A stretch of DNA of 7,327 nt from a bacterium (GCA_004559785.1 SFXD01000091.1:1-7327); one strand, 5' to 3'. Shown: positions 1 through 7,017, counted from the first letter of the stretch. Notes: generated from the sequence alone by a model not told the origin. Numbers and translations are program-made.

Positions 1-630
1 GATTTCTTTGTGGAAACTACCAAGTACAACCCTCATTCGCCATATTCAGCATCAAAGGCAAGTTCTGACCACTTTGTTCGCGCATTCCACGACACCTACG
101 GCATGCCTACCATCGTGACCAACTGCTCTAATAATTACGGCCCTTATCAGTTCCCCGAGAAGCTGATACCGCTCTTCATCAACAACATCCGCCACCGCAA
201 ACCCTTGCCAGTTTATGGCAAAGGCGAGAACGTGCGCGACTGGCTCTATGTCGAGGACCACGCCCGTGCCATCGACCTCATCTTCCATGAGGGCAAGGTG
301 GCAGAGACCTATAACATTGGCGGCTTCAACGAATGGAAGAACATAGATATAATAAAGGTTGTTATCAACACCGTTGACCGTCTGCTTGGTCGAAAGGAAG
401 GTGAGGACATGAATCTTATCACCTACGTCACCGACCGCCTCGGCCACGACGCGCGATATGCCATCGACTCCACCAAGCTGCAGCGGGAACTCGGCTGGGA
501 ACCATCCCTGCAGTTTGAGGAAGGAATAGAGAAGACCGTACGCTGGTATCTCGACAACGAGGAGTGGCTGGAGAACGTCACGTCGGGGGAATACGAGAAA
601 TACTACGACAACATGTACAAGGACAGATAA
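1..630 (+). CDS. rfbB: dTDP-glucose 4,6-dehydratase, C-terminal part (5' end outside window)
   Basis: This NAD-dependent extended short-chain dehydrogenase converts dTDP-glucose to dTDP-4-keto-6-deoxyglucose, the second step of dTDP-L-rhamnose synthesis, in the cytoplasm. The reading frame is open from base 1 (Asp-Phe-Phe-Val-Glu) to the TAA at 628-630, so the GTG at 10 is an internal valine and not a start. About 209 residues are present; the family is usually 350-380 long, so roughly 150 N-terminal residues with the NAD-binding glycine motif and the catalytic Asp-Glu lie upstream. Visible hallmarks are the catalytic YxxxK in PYSASKASSDH (Tyr at 43-45, Lys at 55-57), TNCSNNYGPYQFPEKLIPL, RDWLYVEDHARAI, ETYNIGG and DRLGHDARYAID. 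Homologues often sit last in an rfbACDB-type cluster, so rfbA, rfbC and rfbD may precede it, but that is not visible here. The family call is close to certain. Confidence 0.96.
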   Translation, partial: DFFVETTKYNPHSPYSASKASSDHFVRAFHDTYGMPTIVTNCSNNYGPYQFPEKLIPLFINNIRHRKPLPVYGKGENVRDWLYVEDHARAIDLIFHEGKVAETYNIGGFNEWKNIDIIKVVINTVDRLLGRKEGEDMNLITYVTDRLGHDARYAIDSTKLQRELGWEPSLQFEEGIEKTVRWYLDNEEWLENVTSGEYEKYYDNMYKDR

Positions 631-643
631 AGCCATGTAAGTT

Positions 644-3574
644 ATGACAAGAAGAATATTATCCATATTGTTCACCCTGATGTCCGCATCATCCATGGTG
701 CTGGCACAGAGTGCAGCCCCAACCACCCTCGACGGTTGGGCAGAGAGGCTGCAGAAGTTCGGCAAGGGCATGCAGCAGGAACAGATTTTCATACATACCG
801 ACAATACGTGCTATTTCCTGGGAGACACCATCTACTACAAGGCATACGTGCGTCGCAGCGACGGCACGCCGAGCAAGCTTAGTACCGTACTGTATACGGA
901 ATTGCTCAACCAGGACGGCTACCTTGTCAACAGGAACCTCCTGGAACTGAAGGACGGACAGGCACACGGCACCTTCGTGTTGCAGGACACTCTGTACGGA
1001 GGGTACTACGAGCTGAGGGCATATACCCGTTGGCAGCTCAACTGGGGACTGTACGAGCACGACCATGTCAAGGGAGGGCAGCAATGGTTCTTCAACCAGA
1101 AGATGGCGAAGGCATACTATCGCGACTACGAGAAGCTCTACAGCCGTGTCTTCCCCGTCTACGACAAGCCTGCTGACCCCAACCAATTGTACCACGACAT
1201 GACACTCCGCCCCTTGCGCAGGCAGTACAAGGCAGACAACGCTCCGCTCGACGGCAGCGTGACATTCTTTCCCGAGGGTGGGCATCTAATAGCCGGCGTG
1301 CCCAACCGCATAGCTTTCGAGGCCAACAACGAGGAAGGCTTGCACCTCGAAGGGAACATCGTGGTGACCGACCGCTCGGGAGCAAAGGTTGCCGAGGCAT
1401 CCACCGAGCAAAGAGGTCGTGGTACCATCGAGCTTACGCCTAAGACAGGAGAGAAGTACAAGGCTCTGTTTACATGGAACTCCAATAAGGCCGAGGCCAA
1501 CCTGCCAGAGGTTGAGACGGACGGCGTTGCCCTAAGGATAGTGCAGGAAGGAGGCAAGGTCTCCCTACAGGCTTCAGCATCAGGCTCTGCCGCATCCGAG
1601 CCCTTAGGCCTGACTGTGATGAACCAGGGCATCATGCTCGACTTCAGGGAACTTGGCACAGGAGGCAGCCTCACTGCCACATTCGATGGGGACAAACTAC
1701 AGACAGGCGTTTGCCAGTTCACCGTCTTCAATGCACAGGGCAAGGTATATGCCGACAGGCTTGCCTTTGTCAAGGGGACTGGCCTCAAGGCACAGAACCT
1801 TGCAGTGACGGGCATCCCCCAGCAACCTGCCGAGCCCTTTGCTCCTGTCTCGTTCTCCATCGAGGGAGGGCAGGCAGGGTCTTCACTGAGCGTTGCCGTA
1901 AGGGATGCAGCGCACAGCGAATACCTCTTCGACGATGGCAACATACTCACCGAGATGCTGCTCTCCAGCCAGATTAGGGGGTTCGTGGAGAACCCGGGAT
2001 ATTTCTTCGAGGCAGACGACGAGGAGCACAACAGGGCTCTCGACCTCCTGCTCATGATTCAGGGATGGAGACGCTACAACTGGCACGACATGGCCACGCC
2101 AGGCGCATTCGTGCTCAACCACCTCCCCGAGAAGACTCCCCTCCTTTTGGGCGAGGTCAACAACTTTACTGCACGCGACACGCAGAATGAGTTCTCCACC
2201 GTTCTGGATAACGGAGAGTTGTTCGGCTCCAACCACATCAACTACGACAATGGGGACAGGAAGGAACGCGAGGGTATGGACAAGGATGTAGTGGGAAATG
2301 CCGACGCTCATGGCAACGGGCAGTCAGCATTGAGCAATGAGGGGTCAGCAACGAGCTCACGGCTCACCGCTCAAGGCTCAAGTCAGTCGGCTGAGAGCAC
2401 CTACGGCGAGGAACGGGTGTCTTCCTTCCGCAACCGGTTCAATGCCAAGGAGTCTCCCTTGAAGAACGAGGTCGTAGTGCATGCCCGTTTCAAGAAGACC
2501 GGCGCAGAGGGCGTGGTGGGAGACGTAATGACGCAGAAGGGGACGTTCAGCATCCAGTCTCCACGATTCTTCGACAGGTGCATTCTCCATCTCGCCGCAT
2601 CCGACAGCACCAAGTGGACGGAGAACGAGAAGCTCAACGGCTATGGCTGGCTCGAGAACGGAGAGACTAAGTACAAGGATGTCAACTACCCCGAGTTCTA
2701 CGTCAAGCTCAACACCATCTACCCACGTTTCGTAAAGCCCTATACCTGGTACCAGTGCAACCTCGCCAACCCGCCCAAGGGTTCTGCCATAGCACCCGAA
2801 TGGCTCAACGATGGCTCGCGCACCCTCGGGCAGGTCACCATCGGGGCTAAGCGCAAACGCTACAACAAGTTCGACGCCACCAAGCCTGCCTTCGTGGTGG
2901 ATGCTTACGAGGCTCTCAACGAGGCTTGCGATGCAGGTCTCTGCGATGGGTACTTTTCGGGACGCAACAGGTTCATATACGACGTGGCACGTACCTACAT
3001 CGGAGACATGAACATGGCTCGGGAGTATGAGGTGGAGCTCCGCCTGAACGGCAAGCTATACCACTACATAACGGACAAGAAGCAGAGCGACACCAGCATC
3101 AAGGGCATGAATCCGTTCCCGCAGGAGTCGAGCAATATCTCCGACTTCGACATCGATAAGTTCAACCATCTTAAGAATCTCGACAAGGTATACATCTACA
3201 CGGACTACAGCCCGCGCCGAGAGGGAGACAAGAAATACGACGGAGCCGACCAGCCTACCGTTACCATCGACCTCCACACATACCCCAACGAATCCATGCG
3301 AGAGACCTTCCGAGACAGGTTCTACCTGCTTCAGGGATTCTCCGTGGCAGAGGATTTCTACCAGCCTGACTATAGCAACAAGCCCCTGCCCGAGACCAAG
3401 GATTACCGCCGCACACTATACTGGAATCCCGACCTTCTGCTTGACGATAGCGGAAAGGCTGAGGTAAAGTTCTACAACAACGGCAAGGCTACGTCCATAG
3501 CCGTCAGTGCCGAGGGCATGGCACAGGATGGGACGCTGTACTCAGGCAAGAGCATGCCCGAAGACAGGCAATGA
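644..3574 (+). CDS. Exported MG2/macroglobulin-like envelope protein (Bacteroidota family), function unknown
   Basis: This 976-residue protein starts with a signal peptide (MTRR, a hydrophobic stretch, likely cut after VLA at residue 21). Residues about 46-71 (QEQIFIHTDNTCYFLGDTIY and onward) match the MG2-type opening of Bacteroidota macroglobulin-like proteins (HTDrp.Y..GDTIw.KaY). Further family-like segments are FFPEGGHLIAGVPNRIAFEA, a LLLMIQGWRRYNWHD segment after an acidic patch, and a C-terminal domain from about residue 924 (TLYWNPDLLLDDSGKAEVKF) ending in VSAEGMAQDG. I see no thioester motif (GCxEQ) and no obvious TonB plug or barrel, so it should not act as a classical covalent protease trap. 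A periplasmic or surface role is inferred. Residues 555-589 are a low-complexity linker built from a heptanucleotide repeat. The start at 644 is chosen because a signal peptide follows directly. It lies 13 bases after rfbB, which suggests co-transcription. No clear Shine-Dalgarno site is present. Confidence 0.82.
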   Translation: MTRRILSILFTLMSASSMVLAQSAAPTTLDGWAERLQKFGKGMQQEQIFIHTDNTCYFLGDTIYYKAYVRRSDGTPSKLSTVLYTELLNQDGYLVNRNLLELKDGQAHGTFVLQDTLYGGYYELRAYTRWQLNWGLYEHDHVKGGQQWFFNQKMAKAYYRDYEKLYSRVFPVYDKPADPNQLYHDMTLRPLRRQYKADNAPLDGSVTFFPEGGHLIAGVPNRIAFEANNEEGLHLEGNIVVTDRSGAKVAEASTEQRGRGTIELTPKTGEKYKALFTWNSNKAEANLPEVETDGVALRIVQEGGKVSLQASASGSAASEPLGLTVMNQGIMLDFRELGTGGSLTATFDGDKLQTGVCQFTVFNAQGKVYADRLAFVKGTGLKAQNLAVTGIPQQPAEPFAPVSFSIEGGQAGSSLSVAVRDAAHSEYLFDDGNILTEMLLSSQIRGFVENPGYFFEADDEEHNRALDLLLMIQGWRRYNWHDMATPGAFVLNHLPEKTPLLLGEVNNFTARDTQNEFSTVLDNGELFGSNHINYDNGDRKEREGMDKDVVGNADAHGNGQSALSNEGSATSSRLTAQGSSQSAESTYGEERVSSFRNRFNAKESPLKNEVVVHARFKKTGAEGVVGDVMTQKGTFSIQSPRFFDRCILHLAASDSTKWTENEKLNGYGWLENGETKYKDVNYPEFYVKLNTIYPRFVKPYTWYQCNLANPPKGSAIAPEWLNDGSRTLGQVTIGAKRKRYNKFDATKPAFVVDAYEALNEACDAGLCDGYFSGRNRFIYDVARTYIGDMNMAREYEVELRLNGKLYHYITDKKQSDTSIKGMNPFPQESSNISDFDIDKFNHLKNLDKVYIYTDYSPRREGDKKYDGADQPTVTIDLHTYPNESMRETFRDRFYLLQGFSVAEDFYQPDYSNKPLPETKDYRRTLYWNPDLLLDDSGKAEVKFYNNGKATSIAVSAEGMAQDGTLYSGKSMPEDRQ
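2306..2403 (+). repeat. Degenerate heptanucleotide tandem repeat, about 14 units, coding for a 7-residue repeat
   Basis: From 2306 the sequence splits into 14 consecutive units of 7 bases. Thirteen start with G and thirteen have C in second place; the third base is A or T in all but one. The four units at 2355-2382 are the best preserved: all begin gctca, and the last two are identical (gctcaag). Seven bases shift the frame by one per unit, so the frame returns every three units. The protein therefore carries a 21-base, 7-residue repeat at residues 555-589, each copy starting with alanine and rich in Ser, Gly, Gln and Asn (for example AHGNGQS, ALSNEGS, AQGSSQS). It sits in a hydrophilic linker between better conserved segments. 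Gain or loss of single units would cause a frameshift; gain or loss of three would only change linker length. The units are diverged, so the repeat is probably old and fairly stable. Confidence 0.8.
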
Positions 3575-3579
3575 GACAA

Positions 3580-3609
3580 TTTAGTATTAATAAATAAAAA
3601 ACAAGTTTG
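3580..3609 (+). promoter_or_regulatory. Weak Bacteroidales-type promoter candidate directly before the kinase gene
   Basis: TTTA at 3580-3583 and CAAGTTTG at 3602-3609 are separated by 18 bases. They resemble the Bacteroidales -33 (TTTG) and -7 (TAnnTTTG) elements with one mismatch in each. If used, transcription would begin about at the ATG (3615), giving an almost leaderless mRNA. The 40-base gap is AT-rich, so a chance match is quite possible, and read-through from the upstream genes is the alternative. Confidence 0.25.
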
Positions 3610-3614
3610 GTATC

Positions 3615-4715
3615 ATGGAACATAACGAATTACAAGGCATCGTCTCCCTGTTCGACTTTCAGGGGACAGTAAGTGGAATAGCCCCGCTCGGAGAAGGGCT
3701 CATCAACGATACATATCGCGTCACCACCACGGGAGGGGATACTCCCGACTACGTACTGCAACGTGTCAACGACAAGGTGTTCCCCGATGTCGACATGGTA
3801 ATGCGCAACATCGGGCACGTCACCTCGCACATACGCAGGAAACTGCAGGAACAGGGCGAGCAGGACGTCGACCGCAAGGTGCTTACCTTCGTCCCTCTCA
3901 AGGAAGATGCCTCCAGGCTATACGCAAAACAGGATGGCAAGTACTGGCGCATGATGGTGTTCATCCCCAACGCCATCACCAAGCAGGCCGTGAATGCGGA
4001 CAGCAGCAGGGCGGCAGGCAAGGCTTTCGGACACTTCCAGGCCATGCTGGCTGACATACCCGTACAGCTGGGCGAGACCATCAAGGACTTCCACAACATG
4101 GAATTCCGCCTCAGGCAGTTGCGCGAGGTGGTCAAGGCAGACCCCGCTGGTAGGGTTTCCGAGCCCAGGGTACAGGCCATGCTCAGGGAGATAGAGGCAA
4201 GGGCGGACGAGATGTGCAAGGCAGAGCGCATGGGGCGTGAAGGCACACTGCCCAAACGAGTGTGCCATTGCGACACCAAGGTCAACAACATGATGTTCGA
4301 CAGCGAGGACAACGTACTCTGCGTCATCGACCTCGACACCGTAATGCCCAACTTCATCTTCAGCGACTATGGCGACTTCCTCCGAACAGGTGCCAACAAG
4401 GTGGCTGAGGATTGCCCGGACATGGACAAGGTGGAGTTTGACATCGACATCTTCAAGGCTTTCACCGAAGGCTACCTCCAGAGTGCAGGATCCTTCCTGC
4501 TGCCAGTGGAGGTGGAGAACCTTCCTTACGCCACGGCGTTGTTCCCCTACATGCAGTGCGTGCGCTTCCTATGGGATTATCTGAGCGGTGACAAATACTG
4601 GAAATGCCAATATCCCGACCACAATTTCGTACGTGCCGACAATCAGTTCCACCTGCTTCTCAGCATAGAAAGGAACATGCCCGAGATGAAGGCGTACATC
4701 AATAGCCTCCTATAA
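3615..4715 (+). CDS. APH-fold sugar kinase, N-acetylhexosamine 1-kinase/MdsC-like
   Basis: This 366-residue cytoplasmic kinase belongs to the phosphotransferase (APH/choline kinase) family and probably phosphorylates a sugar with ATP. The N-terminal lobe has the nucleotide loop PLGEGLINDTYRV (about residues 24-36) and the strand YVLQRVND (46-53), followed by VFPDVDMVMRNI. This combination is typical of the NahK/MdsC-like group. The catalytic loop reads VCHCDTKVNN, giving the HxDxxxxN motif with His218, Asp220 (catalytic base) and Asn225. Asp239 in VIDLDTVMP is the metal-binding Asp equivalent to DFG. The usual glycine of HGD is a cysteine here. The length is normal for the family. It follows the macroglobulin-like gene after 40 AT-rich bases and lies two genes from rfbB, so a role in feeding a sugar 1-phosphate into nucleotide-sugar synthesis or glycan salvage is plausible but inferred. 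Bacteroides relatives are sometimes labelled mucin desulfatase; that name should not be taken as a sulfatase activity. The exact substrate cannot be read from sequence. Confidence 0.85.
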   Translation: MEHNELQGIVSLFDFQGTVSGIAPLGEGLINDTYRVTTTGGDTPDYVLQRVNDKVFPDVDMVMRNIGHVTSHIRRKLQEQGEQDVDRKVLTFVPLKEDASRLYAKQDGKYWRMMVFIPNAITKQAVNADSSRAAGKAFGHFQAMLADIPVQLGETIKDFHNMEFRLRQLREVVKADPAGRVSEPRVQAMLREIEARADEMCKAERMGREGTLPKRVCHCDTKVNNMMFDSEDNVLCVIDLDTVMPNFIFSDYGDFLRTGANKVAEDCPDMDKVEFDIDIFKAFTEGYLQSAGSFLLPVEVENLPYATALFPYMQCVRFLWDYLSGDKYWKCQYPDHNFVRADNQFHLLLSIERNMPEMKAYINSLL

Positions 4716-4730
4716 TATATATAATGTATA

Positions 4731-4767
4731 ATGGCAGCAATGCCTCAGGCTGAGGCGTTGCTGCCAT
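4731..4767. repeat. Strong 17-bp hairpin between the kinase gene and nhaA
   Basis: The left arm 4731-4747 pairs with the right arm 4751-4767 around a 3-base loop (ggc). All pairs are Watson-Crick except one G-T wobble (4741 with 4757). It begins 16 bases after the kinase stop codon. No T-run follows on either strand (ccaagagac on the right, an alternating TA stretch on the left), so it is not a textbook intrinsic terminator. It could still end transcription, protect the 3' end of the upstream mRNA, act as an attenuator for nhaA, or be a REP-like repeat copy. Which of these applies cannot be decided from one window. Confidence 0.8.
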
Positions 4768-4832
4768 CCAAGAGACAAATAACCAATTCCCAAGCAGGAT
4801 TCATATTGACAAAACATAAAGGTAAGAAGATT

Positions 4833-6182
4833 ATGGAAAATTATGCATTCGTCAGCATGCTGCGCAAGTACATCAGCAGCAGCGTTTTGTTAATCATGGC
4901 AACGGTTGCCGCTCTTATAGTGGCTAACAGCCCTTGGGGCGATATGTATCGCCGTTTATGGGAACTTCCCGTCAGCGTGAGCATAGGGGGCTTCAACATC
5001 TTTAGCCATGGAGGCGTGCCGATGTCCTTCGGTACGTTCATCAACGATTTCCTTATGGCTATATTCTTCCTCAGCGTCGGGCTCGAGATTAAGCGTGAGG
5101 TTCTGTGCGGGGAACTTTCCTCAGTCAAGAAGGCACTTGCTCCCGTGATAGGTGCTTGCGGAGGCATGCTCATTCCAGTCATCGTATTCTTCCTCGTATG
5201 TCCACCCAACCCCGACATGCAGCGAGGCATGGCAATCCCCATGGCTACCGACATCGCTTTCTCGCTCGGAGTGCTCAGCATCTTCAGCAAGAGGTGTCCC
5301 CTCGGACTGAAGGTGTTCCTTGCCGCACTCGCCGTGGCGGACGACCTTGGCGGCATCATAGTCATTGCTGTCAGGTATACCGAGGACATCAACTTCCTGT
5401 TCCTTTCACTCGCCCTTATAACCGTGGCTGTACTGTGCGTCGGCAACTGGAGGGGCATTCGCACCAAAGCATTCTACTTCAATACTGGCATACTGCTATG
5501 GTACTTCATGCTCAACAGTGGAGTCCATGCCACCATAGCGGGAGTAGTGCTTGCCTTCTGCGTCCCTGCCAACCTCCCCAAGGGCACGAAGTTCTACATC
5601 GAGCGTATACGTACCAAGTTGCATTACTTCCCCTCAACGGAGGTTACGAAGGAGGATCGCAACAAGCCCGTGATGCTTACCGACAGCCAGATTTCGATGC
5701 TCAAGAGCGTTGAGAGTGCCAGCGACCATCTCATCAGCCCACTGCAGGATATCGAGGACATGCTCAAGATGCCCGTCAATTATCACATCATTCCTCTATT
5801 CGCCTTTGCCAATGCAGGTGTCAACCTCGAAGGGATGAGCCTCATGACACTTTTCAGCGGCGTAGGGCTTGCAGTGTTCCTCGGACTCGTAATAGGTAAG
5901 TTCTGCGGCGTGTTCAGCTTCACATGGCTCGGTATCAAGCTTGGCGTAATAGAGATGCCTGAGAATGCTACGTGGTCTTCTTTCGCCAGCATCTGCATGT
6001 TGTGCGGCATCGGCTTCACTGTCAGCATGTTCATGGCTGCACTCAGCTACCCTCCCATCCATGGAGATCTGCTCAACGATGCAAAACTCGGCATCCTATG
6101 CGGAACGATAGCCAGTGCGCTTATCGGCTCGCTCCTGCTGAACCACACTTTGCCAAAGGAGAGTGAGGAAGAAAGGATATGA
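4833..6182 (+). CDS. nhaA: Na+/H+ antiporter NhaA
   Basis: This inner-membrane antiporter expels Na+ or Li+ in exchange for protons and supports pH and salt balance. The sequence is hydrophobic with about a dozen membrane segments. Family motifs are clear: FFLSVGLEIKRE, AIPMATDIAFSLGVL, ALAVADDLGGIIVIA, SGVHATIAGVVLAF, PLFAFANAGV and CGIGFTVSMF. Counting from the ATG at 4833, Asp140, Asp170, Asp171 and Lys356 match E. coli Asp133, Asp163, Asp164 and Lys300, so it should be active. It is 449 residues, longer than E. coli NhaA (388), mainly because of a charged loop of about 68 residues (roughly 250-318) between membrane segments. I recall longer forms in Bacteroidota. The frame stays open to an ATG at 4731, but that ATG is in the base of a hairpin and the extra 34 residues are not NhaA-like; 4833, with MENYAFVSMLRKYISSS, is preferred. 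No promoter was recognised, so read-through or a non-consensus promoter is possible. Confidence 0.95.
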   Translation: MENYAFVSMLRKYISSSVLLIMATVAALIVANSPWGDMYRRLWELPVSVSIGGFNIFSHGGVPMSFGTFINDFLMAIFFLSVGLEIKREVLCGELSSVKKALAPVIGACGGMLIPVIVFFLVCPPNPDMQRGMAIPMATDIAFSLGVLSIFSKRCPLGLKVFLAALAVADDLGGIIVIAVRYTEDINFLFLSLALITVAVLCVGNWRGIRTKAFYFNTGILLWYFMLNSGVHATIAGVVLAFCVPANLPKGTKFYIERIRTKLHYFPSTEVTKEDRNKPVMLTDSQISMLKSVESASDHLISPLQDIEDMLKMPVNYHIIPLFAFANAGVNLEGMSLMTLFSGVGLAVFLGLVIGKFCGVFSFTWLGIKLGVIEMPENATWSSFASICMLCGIGFTVSMFMAALSYPPIHGDLLNDAKLGILCGTIASALIGSLLLNHTLPKESEEERI

Positions 6183-6360
6183 CACACCGCATATCAGCAC
6201 CAGCCAAAAGTTTTTTTATTATGAATGTGAAAAAAAATGAAGAAAAGTTTTGCATTGCAGAAAAAAATGTGTAAGTTTGCATCGACAAAACCCTAAAAAC
6301 AGAAAACGAGAGACAAAAACAACATTTAACTAACATAATTTATTAATTAAACTTTATCTT
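6183..6360. other. AT-rich intergenic region between nhaA and the dockerin gene
   Basis: These 178 bases hold the promoter described separately, A- and T-runs (T7 at 6211-6217, A8 at 6230-6237), and an AT-rich leader before the ATG at 6361. A 9-base direct repeat, aaaagtttt, occurs at 6206-6214 and 6243-6251; in such AT-rich DNA it may be chance. No convincing terminator for nhaA was found: a 6-bp stem (6176-6181 with 6190-6195) overlaps the stop codon but is 15 bases from the T-run. No gene is supported here. Confidence 0.7.
6249..6279 (+). promoter_or_regulatory. Bacteroidales sigma-ABfr-type promoter for the dockerin gene
   Basis: TTTG at 6249-6252 and TAAGTTTG at 6272-6279 match the Bacteroidales -33 (TTTG) and -7 (TAnnTTTG) elements exactly, separated by 19 bases. 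Transcription would start about 6-8 bases further on, near 6286, leaving a leader of about 75 bases that is very poor in G and has no clear Shine-Dalgarno site. It probably drives the gene at 6361 and, since no second promoter or terminator is visible in 7018-7073, perhaps also the gene at 7074. Confidence 0.75.
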
Positions 6361-7017
6361 ATGAAAAGTAGATTTTTACTCTTGATGGTGACGTTGCTCG
6401 CAGCAGCAACCTCATTTGCAAACATCAACTTGCAGAAGTATTCTATGTACTTGACAGCAGGTACCGCTACAGCAGGCAAGACCATTGATGTTACATTGAG
6501 CATGAAGAATGCCAATGCCATCACATCTTGGCAGACAAAGCTCGCTCTTCCCGAGGGCTTTACACTGGCTGCTGCTACTGCTTCTGGAACACGCTACGGC
6601 GAAACTCTCCCCACTGTAACTACACAGGCTAACGAGGATGGTACTATTACTCTCTTCTGCGAAGTTGACGAGCCTATGACAGGTACAGACGGCGTAGTTG
6701 CTACACTTACTCTTGCTGTTGCAGCTGACGTTGCTGCTGGTGAGTACAAGCTCGCTCTCAATGGCGCAACAATGGTTGACCTCAACGAGAAGGCTTGGGC
6801 AAGGACAGAAACTGTTGAGACAGCTATTACCGTTGAAGAGGCTACTGGCATTAAGGGCGACGTAGACGGTGACGGTCAGGTTGGCGTAGGCGATATAGAA
6901 GCTGTTTTGGTACAAATGGCATCTGAGACTCCTGATATGGTTGCTGACGTAGACGGTGATGGTCAAGTTGGAGTTGGTGACATTGAAGCCGTACTTGTTA
7001 TTATGGCTAATCAGTAA
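6361..7017 (+). CDS. Secreted protein with cohesin-like domain and two-repeat type I dockerin
   Basis: This 218-residue protein has a signal peptide (MKSRFLLLMVTLLAAATSFA, likely cut at residue 20/21). Residues about 25-150 look like a cohesin-type beta sandwich as found in many Bacteroidales secreted proteins: AGKTIDVTLSMKNANAITSW, then LALPEGF, and later DGVVATLTLAVAADVAAGEY. Residues 167-218 form a dockerin with two calcium loops, each DVDGDGQVGVGD (Asp167, 169, 171, 178 and Asp196, 198, 200, 207), followed by a short helix IEAVLV. The two copies are identical over 18 residues. In classical dockerins, loop positions 10-11 help set partner choice; here both copies have Val-Gly. The protein is therefore probably exported and calcium-stabilised, and may bind a cohesin partner, but it has no enzyme domain. 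Alanine and valine codons are often GCT and GTT, unlike the GC-rich genes upstream, which together with the promoter suggests high expression. The dockerin call is firm; the cohesin-like call rests on pattern only. Confidence 0.85.
   Translation: MKSRFLLLMVTLLAAATSFANINLQKYSMYLTAGTATAGKTIDVTLSMKNANAITSWQTKLALPEGFTLAAATASGTRYGETLPTVTTQANEDGTITLFCEVDEPMTGTDGVVATLTLAVAADVAAGEYKLALNGATMVDLNEKAWARTETVETAITVEEATGIKGDVDGDGQVGVGDIEAVLVQMASETPDMVADVDGDGQVGVGDIEAVLVIMANQ
6859..7017 (+). other. Dockerin type I module (duplicated calcium-binding loop)
   Basis: Two copies, starting at 6859 and 6946, code for the same 18 residues (DVDGDGQVGVGDIEAVLV) with a 29-residue period. Each fits DxDxDGxxxxxD, the F-hand calcium loop of dockerins. 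Eleven of the 18 codons differ between the copies, all silently, so the duplication is not recent at DNA level although the protein copies are identical. The protein ends six residues after the second repeat begins to diverge (IMANQ), so no other C-terminal sorting domain follows. Confidence 0.88.

Noticed and set aside
635..640. ATG-TAA minimal frame just before the gene at 644
   Set aside because: It is in phase with the real start but only a start-stop pair in a 13-base gap; nothing suggests it regulates translation.
52..804. Open frame of 250 codons on the minus strand
   Set aside because: It lies over rfbB and the start of the next gene, whose families are clear on the + strand. The minus-strand product shows no recognisable family, and such frames are common opposite GC-rich coding DNA.
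1159..2055. Open frame of 298 codons on the minus strand
   Set aside because: It is fully inside the macroglobulin-like gene, is rich in Ser, Pro and Leu without any recognisable motif, and is best seen as a shadow of codon bias.
3749..4357. Open frame of 202 codons on the minus strand
   Set aside because: It is opposite the conserved core of the kinase, including its catalytic loop, and has no family features.
4731..4832. N-terminal extension of nhaA from the ATG at 4731
   Set aside because: The ATG is paired in the base of a strong hairpin, and the 34 added residues are hydrophilic and unlike NhaA N-termini. The ATG at 4833 gives a normal start.
4806..4834. E. coli-like promoter (TTGACA at 4806) before nhaA
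   Set aside because: The matching -10 position would overlap the nhaA start codon, and Bacteroidales primary sigma factor does not use this consensus.
4841..5467. Open frame of 208 codons on the minus strand
   Set aside because: It is antisense to the nhaA membrane segments and functional aspartates; no independent support.
6176..6217. Intrinsic terminator for nhaA
   Set aside because: The only stem is 6 bp with an 8-base loop, overlaps the stop codon, and is 15 bases away from the T-run, which is too far for a normal intrinsic terminator.
6221..6274. Small frame of 17 codons in the intergenic region
   Set aside because: It runs through the promoter elements, its stop codon overlaps the -7 box, and its Lys- and Glu-rich product reflects the A-rich DNA.
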